A stretch of 49,735 nt of DNA from the NCBI GenBank assembly GCA_024642205.1, contig JAHEBQ010000046.1, positions 1-49,735 on the forward strand, written 5' to 3'. This stretch comes from Planctomycetaceae bacterium (GTDB lineage: Bacteria; Planctomycetota; Planctomycetia; Pirellulales; Pirellulaceae). Below are positions 8,651-17,807 of the stretch, one piece after another; positions within the stretch are counted from its first letter, which is position 1, and every line of letters begins with the position of its first letter. Under the pieces are notes generated by a model. That model did not search any database and was not told where the DNA came from. It was given only the letters and a program-made list of their open reading frames with translations. The position numbers and the translations under genes were made by a program.

Positions 8651-9843
8651 TGCTCTTTCCCACTGTTGACCACACTTGGCGATTCGGAGACATGAGAATC
8701 CCGCTGCCCAACCGGGTGTTTTTCCGTTTGGCACCAGGCCTCCGATGTACTTCCGAATTGCGTTGCCAAAACGCAACATCCATTCGCTCGCACCGAAACT
8801 TAAACCCCAACGACGACAAGTCAAAACGAAACGGGCACAGCGAAAACAGAAAGCGACAAAACGTTTTCTTGACCGGAACAATCGACCTAAACGGAAATCT
8901 GACCGAAATCGTCAAGATTTGCCTTTGTGCCCCGGTCTGGACAACGTGCCTTCCAATCGGGTGTGGTTTTCAGCCCGACCAAACGCCCAATTTTATTGCG
9001 ATCGGAATTGGGCTGAAAATCCAAAAGTCACCTATTTCCGGGGGCCGCGTGATTGCAAACTTCCAGAAACAACGGAAAGCGCCGTGATATTCCAATACGC
9101 TGAAATACCACTCCATATCGCGATGGACTTCATTGGAAGGCTGGACTCACTGCGGCGCAATACTTGGGGCGACGGTGAAAACAACTCACTGGTTCAACCC
9201 GCCCAGGAAGGCCAGGGACAGCGCTTGCCTGATCGCTGTGGTTGGTCCGGAGACTACCGCCGCGACCGTTACTTTCCGATTACCAGGTACTTATCCTGCG
9301 GAAACGTCAGGAGAATCACTTTCTGATCTTGCGTATCCTGTCGATTCGCTATCAAGCCAATCCCGGTCGGCTGTTCAGGACGTCAGGAATGGCGATTATC
9401 TTTAGCCGTCAATTTGACGAAACGAAAGATACTCAACAACCTGCCGGGCGGCGATATGGTTGATTGCAAAACAGCGTTCGAACACTTCCAATCGCTACGG
9501 AAACGCGAACCAAGACAGGCAAAGACGGTTTTCAGCGTGGACACGGCCCTGTGCAAACCGTTCGCGTGATGCGAACAGCCTCCGAAACGGGCCGACATGG
9601 GACCCATGAGATCTGTCAGAACATAAAATTCAAACAGGACAAAGTGCAACCGCGTTGGAACAACACGGTTGCTGAACAGTTTGATTCAGAAAATTCCTTT
9701 GCGGCAGGATGTCAACCAGATTCAACGCCTCTCTTGCAAATGAAATACCTGAATCCAGCAGGGCAAGTTCGAAGATTATTTCTACCGTCGAACTGTTTCG
9801 GCTTCCGCTTTACGCGACCGTCGCGCGGGCAGTCGTCCCGATT
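8651..9843. other. 1.2-kb stretch with no supported gene
   Basis: Several open frames of 70-216 codons overlap here on both strands, but none shows conserved domains, and the longest (8676-9326 plus) is rich in Arg/Lys in the way of non-coding frames. A short plus-strand stretch near 9230 encodes AVVGPET, which recalls a phrase from DUF1559 proteins. It is too short to support even a pseudogene call. Confidence 0.45.
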
Positions 9844-10401
9844 CTATTTTAATGAATTTTGGAGCAGTTTGATCCATGGTCCGATGTACTGTCCGTTGTC
9901 GTGATACGTCCGGCCGCTAACAAGATTACCATCGATCACACACGGTTCGTTTACAAATATCCCGCCACAGACCTCAAGATCGAATCGACATTTTTCAACC
10001 GTCGCCATTCTTCGGCCGCGCACGCAATCAGCGTAAGCGGGAATCTCTACACCGTGGCAAACAGAGGCGATTGGCCTGTTTTGATCAAAAAAATACCTGG
10101 TCATGCGAACCAGGTTCTCGTCGTAACGAATATACTCCGGTGCTCGACCGCCCGAAAAAAAAATGCCAACGTAATCGTCCGGCTCGACTTCCGCAAATGG
10201 TACGTCGCATTGAATCGTATAGCCTTCCCATTCCTTGGTGATCGTCCAACCCGGCTTCACTTCATGCATCACCAGTTGATACGGACGCTTTTCCGGAGCC
10301 GTAACAACTGGCCTAAACCCGGCCTCTTGAAGACGATAATAGGGATACATCGTATCTAGTGTTTCCGAGGCATCGCCAACAACAAGGAGGACTTTATGCA
10401 T
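9844..10401 (-). CDS. DJ-1/PfpI family protein
   Basis: This single-domain protein of 185 residues belongs to the glutamine-amidotransferase-like DJ-1/PfpI superfamily. The nucleophile elbow is IASVCHGVEIP, with Cys115 followed by His116. The conserved N-terminal Glu (Glu13, in GDASETLD) that sits against the reactive cysteine is present. FFSGGRAPEYIR (about 81-92) is the usual glycine-rich loop. Members act as intracellular proteases, glyoxalase III or deglycase-type detoxifiers; the exact reaction cannot be told. It starts 59 bases after the kinase gene and runs in the same direction, so it may belong to the sigma-kinase transcription unit. Two oddities lie inside it: a T9 run on the coding strand (10155-10163) and a terminator-like hairpin (10087-10115). 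Confidence 0.9.
   Translation of the reverse strand: MHKVLLVVGDASETLDTMYPYYRLQEAGFRPVVTAPEKRPYQLVMHEVKPGWTITKEWEGYTIQCDVPFAEVEPDDYVGIFFSGGRAPEYIRYDENLVRMTRYFFDQNRPIASVCHGVEIPAYADCVRGRRMATVEKCRFDLEVCGGIFVNEPCVIDGNLVSGRTYHDNGQYIGPWIKLLQNSLK
10087..10115 (-). terminator. Terminator-like hairpin inside the PfpI gene, sense orientation
   Basis: On the coding (minus) strand, ACCTGGT (10115-10109) pairs perfectly with ACCAGGT (10101-10095) over a 7-base loop, and is followed by A then seven T residues (10094-10087). This has the form of an intrinsic terminator but falls in the middle of the PfpI coding sequence, at codons for NLVRMTRYFF. It could cause partial premature termination or be a chance result of the codons. 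The stem is only 7 bp, so activity is uncertain. Confidence 0.4.
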
Positions 10402-10460
10402 AAGTGTTCGAATTCCGGGATTGCCTATTTACATCGCTGGTTGGGCAACCGACGCGCCCA

Positions 10461-13265
10461 TTAACATTCAAATTGGTCTTCGTTTGTTCGCTGCAACGAA
10501 TCTTTCGGTTCATCGACCTCATTATTGCCTTCGACGTTCGGTACCGCCAGCGACTGTCGATTCATCCGATTGGCCTCCCTCAAGATGGCCTCCACCTCCC
10601 GTTTTTCCAAGACGTCTGGTGGTAGTCGATTCAAAATTGCCGTCGCCCGGCCAATCAGCCGATCGCGAGCCTCTGTTTGTTCGCGCATGGCTTCACATCC
10701 CGCCAGCGATAAAGTGAACATGGCCTCCCAGACCCGGTAGGCTGATGAATTCGGGTAGGTTCGCGCCAACATGTTCTGGCGTTGCATTGCCCGACGATAC
10801 GATTGTTCCTGCTGCAACAACAAACTCTCCCGTTCTTCGCTGTTTGTTCCGGCATCAATCAGTTTCGACTTCAGCTCGGCGATTCGACCAAGCTTGAAAT
10901 TGCAGTGTATCAACTCGGCCCGATAAATCGCAATGTCCGGCTCGGATTGAGCCAGGGACAATCCAATTTCAATTGCTTGCTGGACCGCGGCATAGGCTTC
11001 GTCCAGCGTCGCCGGATCCATTTCACCAGAATCAAATACGTTGATCTCGGCCAGCGTCCGCATCAGTTCAAATTGCACCACGGGATCCGCTGGATACTGC
11101 TTGACCAAACCCTCAAGCAACTCAATGGCTTGCGCCTGATCGTACCGACCCGAGTCTGTCAATTCGGAGAGATTGTCATTGGCAAGTTCCCGGTAACAAA
11201 GTGCTAACAGGTACCTGGCAGCATCCTCGCTTTTGTCGCGCGATTCGTCGTTAGATCGACCCGTATCTTCCGGATTTCTGTTGGCGGTCAACCCTTTCAG
11301 AAGTTCGATGGCGTTTTGAAGCGATTCGGTCCGAGACTTCTCGATCTCCAATCCATGGGACGGCAATGCGACAGCTGATTCGCGAGTCTCCGGCGACGAA
11401 AAAGTCACCGGCGGAAAGCTGTTGGGACCCATCCCTGGCCGCGTTCTCTGAGCCTTCAGAAAATACGAACGGGCCAGTTCAAGTTCCAGATTGTCGTCGT
11501 CACCATTTGATGTTCTGATTCGGGAGGTCAAAAGATCGATCGCTTTTTGATGATTAGCTTCAGCCCCAGCGATATCACCGGACGCGTTCTTGACCTTGCC
11601 CAATTGATTGGCAAGTTGTGCAATCTTGATCCTGTTTTCCGTGGAATCCGGAATTCGCCCACTCGCCAGGAGACGCTCATAGCCTTTGATTGCGATTCGG
11701 AACGCATCTGCGGCATCAGAATACTTTCCCAACCGAAGTTTCAGTTCCCCGACACGCGATCGCGCGGCAAGAGCTTTTTTGGGCAGTTCTGCATCGTCAA
11801 TATTCTGAGACGCGAGCTGCGTGTAGAAATCACTCAGGTCTTTTGCCAGCGCAGCTGATTCATTGGTTAAGCGGGGATAGGGCTGATTCGTTTCCAGCGA
11901 CCGGTCAATCAAACTCGCCCCGCTCGAAAACTGCGAAAACATCTCATCCATCGCGTTGGAAGCCAACTGCGATGCCGCTTCGGCGCGGGCACGTTGCTTC
12001 GACTCAGCCTCCAACGCGGACTCGACACGAAAGTAAGCCAACGTCGAAATCACGGAAGTCGCGATCAACAACTCCATGGCGATCGCGGAAGCGGCCGTCA
12101 AAGCACGGTTGCGCTTAATCCACCTCCACGTACTTCCAACCATCGTCGCCGGTCTCGCGGAAACCGGTCGCGTCTCGGCTACGTTTTTCAGATCCAGTCC
12201 AAATTCACCGGCTGTTTGATACCGATCCGCCGGATCAACCGCGATCGACTTCCTTAATACAGCTTCCAGGTCACTGGGTAATGCCCGTCGCTCATGGGAC
12301 AGCGAATTCAGTTTGCCGGACTTGATGATCGATGCCAGCTCACTCATCCGTTCACTTGAAAATGCCGGTCGACCTGTTAACAACTCGATCAACGTGATTC
12401 CCAACGAGTAAATGTCGCCGGTCACATCGTCCGTGACGCCGTCAAATTTTTCCGGAGCCATGTACCGCAGCGTTCCAGAAGTGCGGCTGACATTGTCAAT
12501 ATCGGCGTTTTCCAGTGAAATCGCCAATCCAAAATCCGTCATCCATACCATTCCATGGTCTTCAAGAATCAGGTTTGATGGCTTGATATCCCGATGCAGC
12601 ACGCCTTGATCGTGGGCGTACTGAAGTGCGGACGCGACTTGTCGCCCAACGCCCAGAACTTCAGCAATCGTCAGACGCTTGCTTGTCACGCTACGGTCTG
12701 TTTCCGAATCGACGAACTGATCCAGCGAGGTACCGTCTAACAACTGCATGGAATAATAGTGAAATCCGCTGGACTCACCCACGCCATAGATGGGAGCAAT
12801 ATTGTTGTGATGGAGTTTTGCCGCCATGGACGCCTCAAGCTTGAATCGAATGGCCTGGTCGTCACTTAACATGTACTTCGGAAGCAGCTTGATCGCAACC
12901 AGCCGGTTGAGCGTCAGTTGGTGGGCCTCGTACACGATCCCCATTCCGCCCCGTCCAAGTTCGCGGATGATTCGGTAGTCACCGAGTTTGGTGATCTGCT
13001 CTGGACCACGCATGACCCGACCGTCTTTTCGCCGCACCAGGTTTCGACTTCTCGCACCCTCCATCATTATGATCGTCGGAAGCAACTCCAGGATCTGTGA
13101 CTCCAGGGCCGGGGTGCGAGCCGCAAAATCGGCAAACCCGGGAGCGTCGCCGTTTCGATACAGCTCAATATACTCCTCACATTTCTCCTCAACGGACGAG
13201 AGTTCGTCGGTAACCATCGACTCATCGAGGTCGTCGAGGTCGTCGCTGGAATTCTCAATAGCCAT
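10461..13265 (-). CDS. Membrane-anchored Ser/Thr protein kinase with C-terminal TPR-like region
   Basis: This protein has 934 residues from the ATG at 13265, which has AAAGGT 6 bases upstream; a TTG one codon earlier is less likely. The N-terminal about 90 residues are acidic. The kinase domain follows: LGRGGMGIVYEA (P-loop, about 103-114), VAIK (Lys126), HRDIKPSN (catalytic Asp226), DFG (244-246) and APE (270-272). One hydrophobic helix at about 388-411 anchors it. The C-terminal 500 residues are helical and repeat-like, as in planctomycete kinases with TPR-type sensor regions. It is complete and should be active. It lies 46 bases downstream of an ECF sigma factor gene; such sigma-kinase pairs are a known planctomycete arrangement, so it probably controls or senses for that sigma factor. 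Confidence 0.93.
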   Translation of the reverse strand: MAIENSSDDLDDLDESMVTDELSSVEEKCEEYIELYRNGDAPGFADFAARTPALESQILELLPTIIMMEGARSRNLVRRKDGRVMRGPEQITKLGDYRIIRELGRGGMGIVYEAHQLTLNRLVAIKLLPKYMLSDDQAIRFKLEASMAAKLHHNNIAPIYGVGESSGFHYYSMQLLDGTSLDQFVDSETDRSVTSKRLTIAEVLGVGRQVASALQYAHDQGVLHRDIKPSNLILEDHGMVWMTDFGLAISLENADIDNVSRTSGTLRYMAPEKFDGVTDDVTGDIYSLGITLIELLTGRPAFSSERMSELASIIKSGKLNSLSHERRALPSDLEAVLRKSIAVDPADRYQTAGEFGLDLKNVAETRPVSARPATMVGSTWRWIKRNRALTAASAIAMELLIATSVISTLAYFRVESALEAESKQRARAEAASQLASNAMDEMFSQFSSGASLIDRSLETNQPYPRLTNESAALAKDLSDFYTQLASQNIDDAELPKKALAARSRVGELKLRLGKYSDAADAFRIAIKGYERLLASGRIPDSTENRIKIAQLANQLGKVKNASGDIAGAEANHQKAIDLLTSRIRTSNGDDDNLELELARSYFLKAQRTRPGMGPNSFPPVTFSSPETRESAVALPSHGLEIEKSRTESLQNAIELLKGLTANRNPEDTGRSNDESRDKSEDAARYLLALCYRELANDNLSELTDSGRYDQAQAIELLEGLVKQYPADPVVQFELMRTLAEINVFDSGEMDPATLDEAYAAVQQAIEIGLSLAQSEPDIAIYRAELIHCNFKLGRIAELKSKLIDAGTNSEERESLLLQQEQSYRRAMQRQNMLARTYPNSSAYRVWEAMFTLSLAGCEAMREQTEARDRLIGRATAILNRLPPDVLEKREVEAILREANRMNRQSLAVPNVEGNNEVDEPKDSLQRTNEDQFEC

Positions 13266-13311
13266 CAACGTACCTTTGACCCGTCATCAATTCCAAAAGC
13301 CATCGTCCAAC

Positions 13312-14052
13312 CTACTCCTTCCAATTGAGCTGTTCTTTCTCCATGCACTTTTTCAGCCGCTGGACAGCCCTGACATATCGAATGCTGGCCGCTTTCTGTT
13401 CGATCCCCAGAAGTTCAGCTACCTCGCTGTTGGACAGGTCCTCAAAATGCCGCAAGGTCAGGATTTCCCGGTCGATATCCGACATGGTATCAAGTGCCCC
13501 GGCAAGTGTTTCCACCAGCTCGCTCTTCATCGCCGCTTGAGACGGCGATGTGTGGTTGGCTGCCAATTGGATCGCCACCGCCTGTGACGTCGCACTCATT
13601 TGAAATCTCAAGCCCTGATTGACCGACCGCTCGATCGATGCGTCGCGTTTTTTGGCGCCAACATGTCGACGATGAACATTGATCAACGTCTGACCAACGA
13701 TCAAGCGCAACCAGACAAAGGGAGAATAGGTCAATTCTTCTGCGAAGTGCTTGACCCGTTTCATGGCGTCGAGGTAGGCCTCCTGCAGGACGTCATCAGG
13801 ATCGACACGCCCGTAAAGCCGCGAGTCCATCCGCGTATGAACCGTTCGCCACAGCCGCTCACGATGGAGCGTAAATTCGCGCGTCAAGAGTTCCTTGGTC
13901 ATTCGAGTCCGATCGTCAGAAACGCGCGGTGACTTCACGTCACCTGTTTTAGATTCCTGCGCAAGCGCATCTGAACCGACCGATGCATTTTCAGATGGAA
14001 TTTCCTCAACCAACGGCTCGCTCCGGGTGATTTTATTCTTTTCTTGGTCCAT
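13312..14052 (-). CDS. ECF-type sigma-70 family factor
   Basis: This is a 246-residue sigma factor with an extended, polar N-terminus of about 60 residues. Region 2 holds VDPDDVLQEAYLDAMKRV and then FVWLRLIVGQTLINVHRR. Region 4 holds the helix-turn-helix SDIDREILTLRHFEDLSNSEVAELL. It directs RNA polymerase to a dedicated set of promoters. I chose the ATG at 14052 over one 20 codons upstream because the upstream residues look non-coding and a consensus TATAAT lies 6 bases before it, which suggests a leaderless message. The Ser/Thr kinase downstream marks it as a member of the kinase-linked planctomycete ECF groups. The divergent haem peroxidase and the downstream PfpI gene are possible targets, by position only. 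Confidence 0.9.
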   Translation of the reverse strand: MDQEKNKITRSEPLVEEIPSENASVGSDALAQESKTGDVKSPRVSDDRTRMTKELLTREFTLHRERLWRTVHTRMDSRLYGRVDPDDVLQEAYLDAMKRVKHFAEELTYSPFVWLRLIVGQTLINVHRRHVGAKKRDASIERSVNQGLRFQMSATSQAVAIQLAANHTSPSQAAMKSELVETLAGALDTMSDIDREILTLRHFEDLSNSEVAELLGIEQKAASIRYVRAVQRLKKCMEKEQLNWKE

Positions 14053-14058
14053 CACTGT

Positions 14059-14064
14059 ATTATA
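14059..14064 (-). promoter_or_regulatory. Consensus -10 box for the sigma factor, likely leaderless transcript
   Basis: On the minus strand TATAAT (14064 down to 14059) is followed by ACAGTG and then the ATG at 14052. The ATG therefore sits where transcription would normally begin, and there is no Shine-Dalgarno sequence. The -35 region is weak: a TTGTTT-like element exists but its spacing is about 19 bases. Confidence 0.5.
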
Positions 14065-14273
14065 CGCCCGTTTCTGTTGGAGCAAACAATTCTCCGGACC
14101 AACCCTCGACAAGTTCTCAAATTATCGCGGTAGAAACGTATATTCACTTGCGTATTTCAAAATAGTTGAAGTCGTCTCAGGCGAAGCAAACGCTATTCGA
14201 TCTGAGTCGTGTTTACTGGTTTCAGCATGTCCGGTCCGAAGTCATTTCGGCTGGAGTGCGAAAGGAGAAGGAC

Positions 14274-15956
14274 ATGCCGTTTTGCAGAATCAAGGCCCCG
14301 CTGACGACCACCACCTGTGTCACACTCTTGCTGTTGAGCCTGGACGTTTTTGCGATGGGGGCACAAGAGAATCGGGAACGTAATCGTCGAACCGAGGACC
14401 ATTTTGGCCAACAGTTGGATCTGAGAAGAAAACGCGGAAAATCTCGTTATCGCCTCCCCATCGAGATTCAAAGATTTCGAACAATCGATGGAACCTTCAA
14501 CAATTACGCTGGCATTTACTGGGGTGCCGCGGGTGTAAATCTCGTCCGTAGGATCTCACCGGCCTATGCCGATGGAATTTCTGCGCCTGCCGGTGCCAAT
14601 CGTCTTTCGGCGCGAACGATTAGCAATCTGGTTTGTAATCAGACAGAATCGCTGCCAAACAAAAGGCAGCTGTCATCCATGGTTTGGCAATGGGGACAGT
14701 TTCTTGACCATGATATTTCCATCACGGAAACGGCCGATCCTTTGGAACCATTTCCCATTCCTGTCCCAATCAACGACAAGTACTTCGATCCGTTCGGTGG
14801 GGGCGGCCAGACGATCAGTCTTTTCCGGTCCCAGTTTCGGCAAAATCAACCTTCAACTTCACCCCGCCAGCAAGTCAACGAAATCACCTCTTGGATCGAC
14901 GGCTCCAATGTATATGGCTCCGATGACGAAACATCCAAATCGTTGCGTACCCTGGAAAACGGTTTGATGAAGACCAGCACCGGAAACTTATTGCCCCGCG
15001 ATGAATCCGGTTTCTTTCTGGCGGGCGATGTTCGAGCCAACGAGCAAGTCTGTTTGTCCGCAATGCATACGCTCTTTGTCCGTGAACACAATCGAATTGC
15101 AATCCGCCTGAAAAAACTCTATCCCCAGTTGTCTGACGAGCAGACATTCGTTCGGGCCAGGCAACGCGTCACCGGGATCATCCAGGCCATTACCTACAAC
15201 GAGTTCATTCCCGCATTGATGGGCGAAAATGCTTTGAGCCCCTACCAGGGATACAACCCGATGGTTTTTCCGAATATTTCCAACACGTTCTCCACGGCCG
15301 CCTACCGATTTGGCCACAGCATGTTGGACACCGAAGTCTGGAGAATGAACAATGATGGATCCGCACATGGGTCGGGACATCTTGGCCTCCGTGATGCTTT
15401 CTTCAACCCGGCCAACCTGACGGAATATGGAGTCGATCCGTACTTGAAAGGTCTGACGCTTCAACAAGCTCAGGAAATTGACACCAAAATTGTGGACGAC
15501 GTCCGGAATTTTCTTTTCGGTGGACCAGGGAGTGGCGGATTTGATCTGGCTGCATTGAATATTCAGCGCGGTCGCGATCATGGATTGGGAGACCTCAATT
15601 CAATCCGCAAGTATTACCGGCTTCCCGCATACAGGTCTTTTGACGAGATCACGTCGGACCTCCAGGTTCAATTTGCACTCAGCCAGGCTTACGATTCGAT
15701 CGACGACATCGACGCCTGGGTGGGAATGTTGTCCGAGGAGCACTTGCCCGGGGCGAGCATCGGCGAAACGCTGACCGCGGTTTTCAAACAGCAGTTCGAA
15801 GCGCTTCGCGATGGTGATCGTTTTTGGTACGAACGCGACTTTCAAGGGCGGGATCTGGATGTGATTCGCAATACGACGCTCGGCCAGATCATTTACCGGA
15901 ACACGGGCGTCCGCAACATGCAACCCAACCTGTTTTTCGCGCCAACCATACAGTAA
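14274..15956 (+). CDS. Secreted animal-type haem peroxidase
   Basis: The protein has 560 residues from the ATG at 14274, which has AAGGAGAAGGAC directly upstream. An N-terminal signal peptide (hydrophobic CVTLLLLSLDVFA, cleavage near AMGAQE) sends it out of the cytoplasm. It belongs to the peroxidase-cyclooxygenase (animal haem peroxidase) superfamily. WGQFLDHDI has the distal His (about 146), REHNR the distal Arg (about 270-274), and YRFGHSML the proximal His (about 348); NIQRGRDHGL is the family signature. Such enzymes use H2O2 to oxidise halides or organic substrates. All key residues are present and the length suits a one-domain bacterial form. It is divergent from the ECF sigma factor gene and ends at a strong terminator, so it is monocistronic. 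The substrate is unknown. Confidence 0.93.
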   Translation: MPFCRIKAPLTTTTCVTLLLLSLDVFAMGAQENRERNRRTEDHFGQQLDLRRKRGKSRYRLPIEIQRFRTIDGTFNNYAGIYWGAAGVNLVRRISPAYADGISAPAGANRLSARTISNLVCNQTESLPNKRQLSSMVWQWGQFLDHDISITETADPLEPFPIPVPINDKYFDPFGGGGQTISLFRSQFRQNQPSTSPRQQVNEITSWIDGSNVYGSDDETSKSLRTLENGLMKTSTGNLLPRDESGFFLAGDVRANEQVCLSAMHTLFVREHNRIAIRLKKLYPQLSDEQTFVRARQRVTGIIQAITYNEFIPALMGENALSPYQGYNPMVFPNISNTFSTAAYRFGHSMLDTEVWRMNNDGSAHGSGHLGLRDAFFNPANLTEYGVDPYLKGLTLQQAQEIDTKIVDDVRNFLFGGPGSGGFDLAALNIQRGRDHGLGDLNSIRKYYRLPAYRSFDEITSDLQVQFALSQAYDSIDDIDAWVGMLSEEHLPGASIGETLTAVFKQQFEALRDGDRFWYERDFQGRDLDVIRNTTLGQIIYRNTGVRNMQPNLFFAPTIQ

Positions 15957-16011
15957 ACCTCTCCTCGCCCGGTCTGGGCGATGCTTCGACAAGTGTGTGC
16001 GTGGTGAGTTG

Positions 16012-16045
16012 GCCGCCAGCGGATTGTCTCCGTTGGCGGCTTTTT
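16012..16045 (+). terminator. Intrinsic terminator after the peroxidase gene
   Basis: A 12-bp stem, GCCGCCAGCGGA (16012-16023) against TCCGTTGGCGGC (16029-16040) with a single G-T wobble, closes a TTGTC loop and is followed by TTTTT. It lies 56 bases after the peroxidase stop. Confidence 0.93.
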
Positions 16046-16429
16046 CTTGTTCGGTGGCCAAGTCGCTCGTCGATCTCTTCAGATGTACGACGATTCGTTT
16101 TCACGGGGGAAATTGGCTCGCCAACCCGACCGCCAATCCGCAGCCTCTCGCTTTGCCTTGGAGACTGGTGGACCGTTGGCAACGATTCGTCGTTCAGCTC
16201 TGCAAATGCTGACTTTGCCTTGGACACGAAGGCGCTCAAACATCGAGAAAACGGTTCTGCAAGTTGACCTTCAAATCACGGCCGATGATCGCAATAACCG
16301 CCAGAGGTTTGACATTCACGGCTACACTCATCAAAATCTCGAGCTTGTGCAACGATGGATTCCCGCCCCAACGTATACATTCAAATTTCTTTCAGTCATG
16401 TCCGCCCGAATTCAGTTGATGGAATAACG
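16046..16429. other. Intergenic region between peroxidase terminator and PaaK-like gene
   Basis: About 380 bases without a supported gene; small overlapping frames show no motifs. It should hold the promoter of the PaaK-like gene. Confidence 0.5.
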
Positions 16430-17776
16430 ATGCATTCAATTCCCAAATCGCATTTGACAGGCGTTGCCTGGCCGGGCTTCGCGGGACCAACTGACGTCCA
16501 TGTATTGGCGCTTTTGCATCAGCTTGAATACACCCAATGGTGGCCGGCCGAGCGACTGTTGGAAATGCAGCTTTTGCAAATTCAGTTGCTGGCGGGTCAT
16601 GTCGCAAACAACGTCCCCTTCTACAAAGAACGGCTGCAGCCGATTGTTGGACTGCCGGCCGGGAAATTGACAATCGACACATTCCGCCAGCTACCGGTGC
16701 TTACGCGTTCCGATGCTCAACAATTCGGTCCGCAACTGATCACTCAAAACCTTCCGCGGGACCATGGTCGGATGATTGACGTAAAAACATCAGGATCATC
16801 AGGTCAACCGTTACTGGCCAAAGCGACCGGGGTTACCGGAGTCTTTTTCCGATCTCTGGGGCTGCGATTTCATTTCTGGCATCGGCGAGATTTCTCCGGC
16901 ACCAACGTCGCCATCCGGACTTCCCATGGTGTTCCCAACGGGCTTCGACCGGGTTCCTGGGCTGACTGCTACCCGTCCGGGCCAACCTATCAGTTTGACT
17001 TGGCTTTGCCTGTATCCGAGTTGTTCCGCCAATTGATGGAAGTTGAACCGCAATACTTGCAGACACACCCCAGCCTTTTGCGGTTCCTCGTTCTTGAGTC
17101 ACTGGAACAAGGGCGCCAGCCAGAGAAACTGCGCGAGGTCCGAACATTTGGAGAAGTCCTTGAACCGGAAGTAAGATCACTTTGCCATCAACATTGGGGC
17201 GTACCAGTGGCAAACAACTATTCCTGCACGGAAGCAGGTATCCTGGGGTTGCAGTGCCCGACGTCAGGCGATCTTCACGTACAATCGGAAAGCGTGATGC
17301 TGGAAGTGGTTGATTCAGACAACAATCCGTGCCTGCCCGGTGAGACCGGACGGGTCATCCTTACCGTCCTTCACAACTTCGCGTTCCCCATGATCCGTTA
17401 CGAAACTGGTGACTTGGCCGAAGTCGGCAATCCATGTTCGTGTGGCCGAGGCCTTCCGGTCCTGAAACGAATCGCTGGCCGCGTGCGACATATGATTCGG
17501 TTGCCCAACGGGGAAAAGGTCATTCCTGCGTATTTGACGTCCAGCATTGTGGCGGTCGCGCCCATCCGGCAGTATCAACTGACGCAAAAATCCCTGCATC
17601 AATTCGAAGCCAAGCTGGTCACCGTGCGAGAACTCACAACCGACGAAGAAGCCGCTTTGAGTAAAGTCTTCGACAAGAGTATGGGACACTCGTTCAACTA
17701 TGATTTTGTATACGTTGACCGAATTCCTCCGTTGGCTAACGGAAAATATGAGCTTTATCGTTCGAATCTGAACTAG
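16430..17776 (+). CDS. Phenylacetate-CoA ligase-like (PaaK/CapK family) adenylating enzyme
   Basis: The protein has 448 residues from the ATG at 16430 (the frame is open 25 codons further upstream without family features). It belongs to the PaaK/CapK branch of the AMP-forming enzymes. Visible are the phosphate-binding loop KTSGSSGQPLLAKAT, the adenine-side motif NNYSCTEAGILGLQCP, the YETGDLAEVG motif, a CSCGRGLP cysteine cluster typical of this branch, and a C-terminal ANGKYEL lysine loop. These enzymes adenylate a carboxylic acid and usually pass it to CoA or another acceptor. Members outside phenylacetate pathways often work in capsule or secondary metabolism. No paa genes are nearby, so the phenylacetate role is not supported. 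It converges on apbE with a 31-base gap and looks monocistronic. Confidence 0.87.
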   Translation: MHSIPKSHLTGVAWPGFAGPTDVHVLALLHQLEYTQWWPAERLLEMQLLQIQLLAGHVANNVPFYKERLQPIVGLPAGKLTIDTFRQLPVLTRSDAQQFGPQLITQNLPRDHGRMIDVKTSGSSGQPLLAKATGVTGVFFRSLGLRFHFWHRRDFSGTNVAIRTSHGVPNGLRPGSWADCYPSGPTYQFDLALPVSELFRQLMEVEPQYLQTHPSLLRFLVLESLEQGRQPEKLREVRTFGEVLEPEVRSLCHQHWGVPVANNYSCTEAGILGLQCPTSGDLHVQSESVMLEVVDSDNNPCLPGETGRVILTVLHNFAFPMIRYETGDLAEVGNPCSCGRGLPVLKRIAGRVRHMIRLPNGEKVIPAYLTSSIVAVAPIRQYQLTQKSLHQFEAKLVTVRELTTDEEAALSKVFDKSMGHSFNYDFVYVDRIPPLANGKYELYRSNLN

Positions 17777-17807
17777 ACGCGGGATTCGAAATTACGGAAG
17801 AACGGTT

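Noticed and set aside
8676..9326. 216-codon plus-strand frame upstream of the GT2 gene
   Set aside because: Its composition is like non-coding sequence, with no conserved segment; it opposes the GT2 promoter region.
9133..9405. Possible DUF1559 pseudogene (AVVGPET phrase)
   Set aside because: Only a handful of residues match and neither the prepilin signal nor the H-X9-DG end is nearby.
16430..17776. A phenylacetate degradation locus
   Set aside because: Only the PaaK-like enzyme is present; no paaABCDE or other pathway genes lie nearby.
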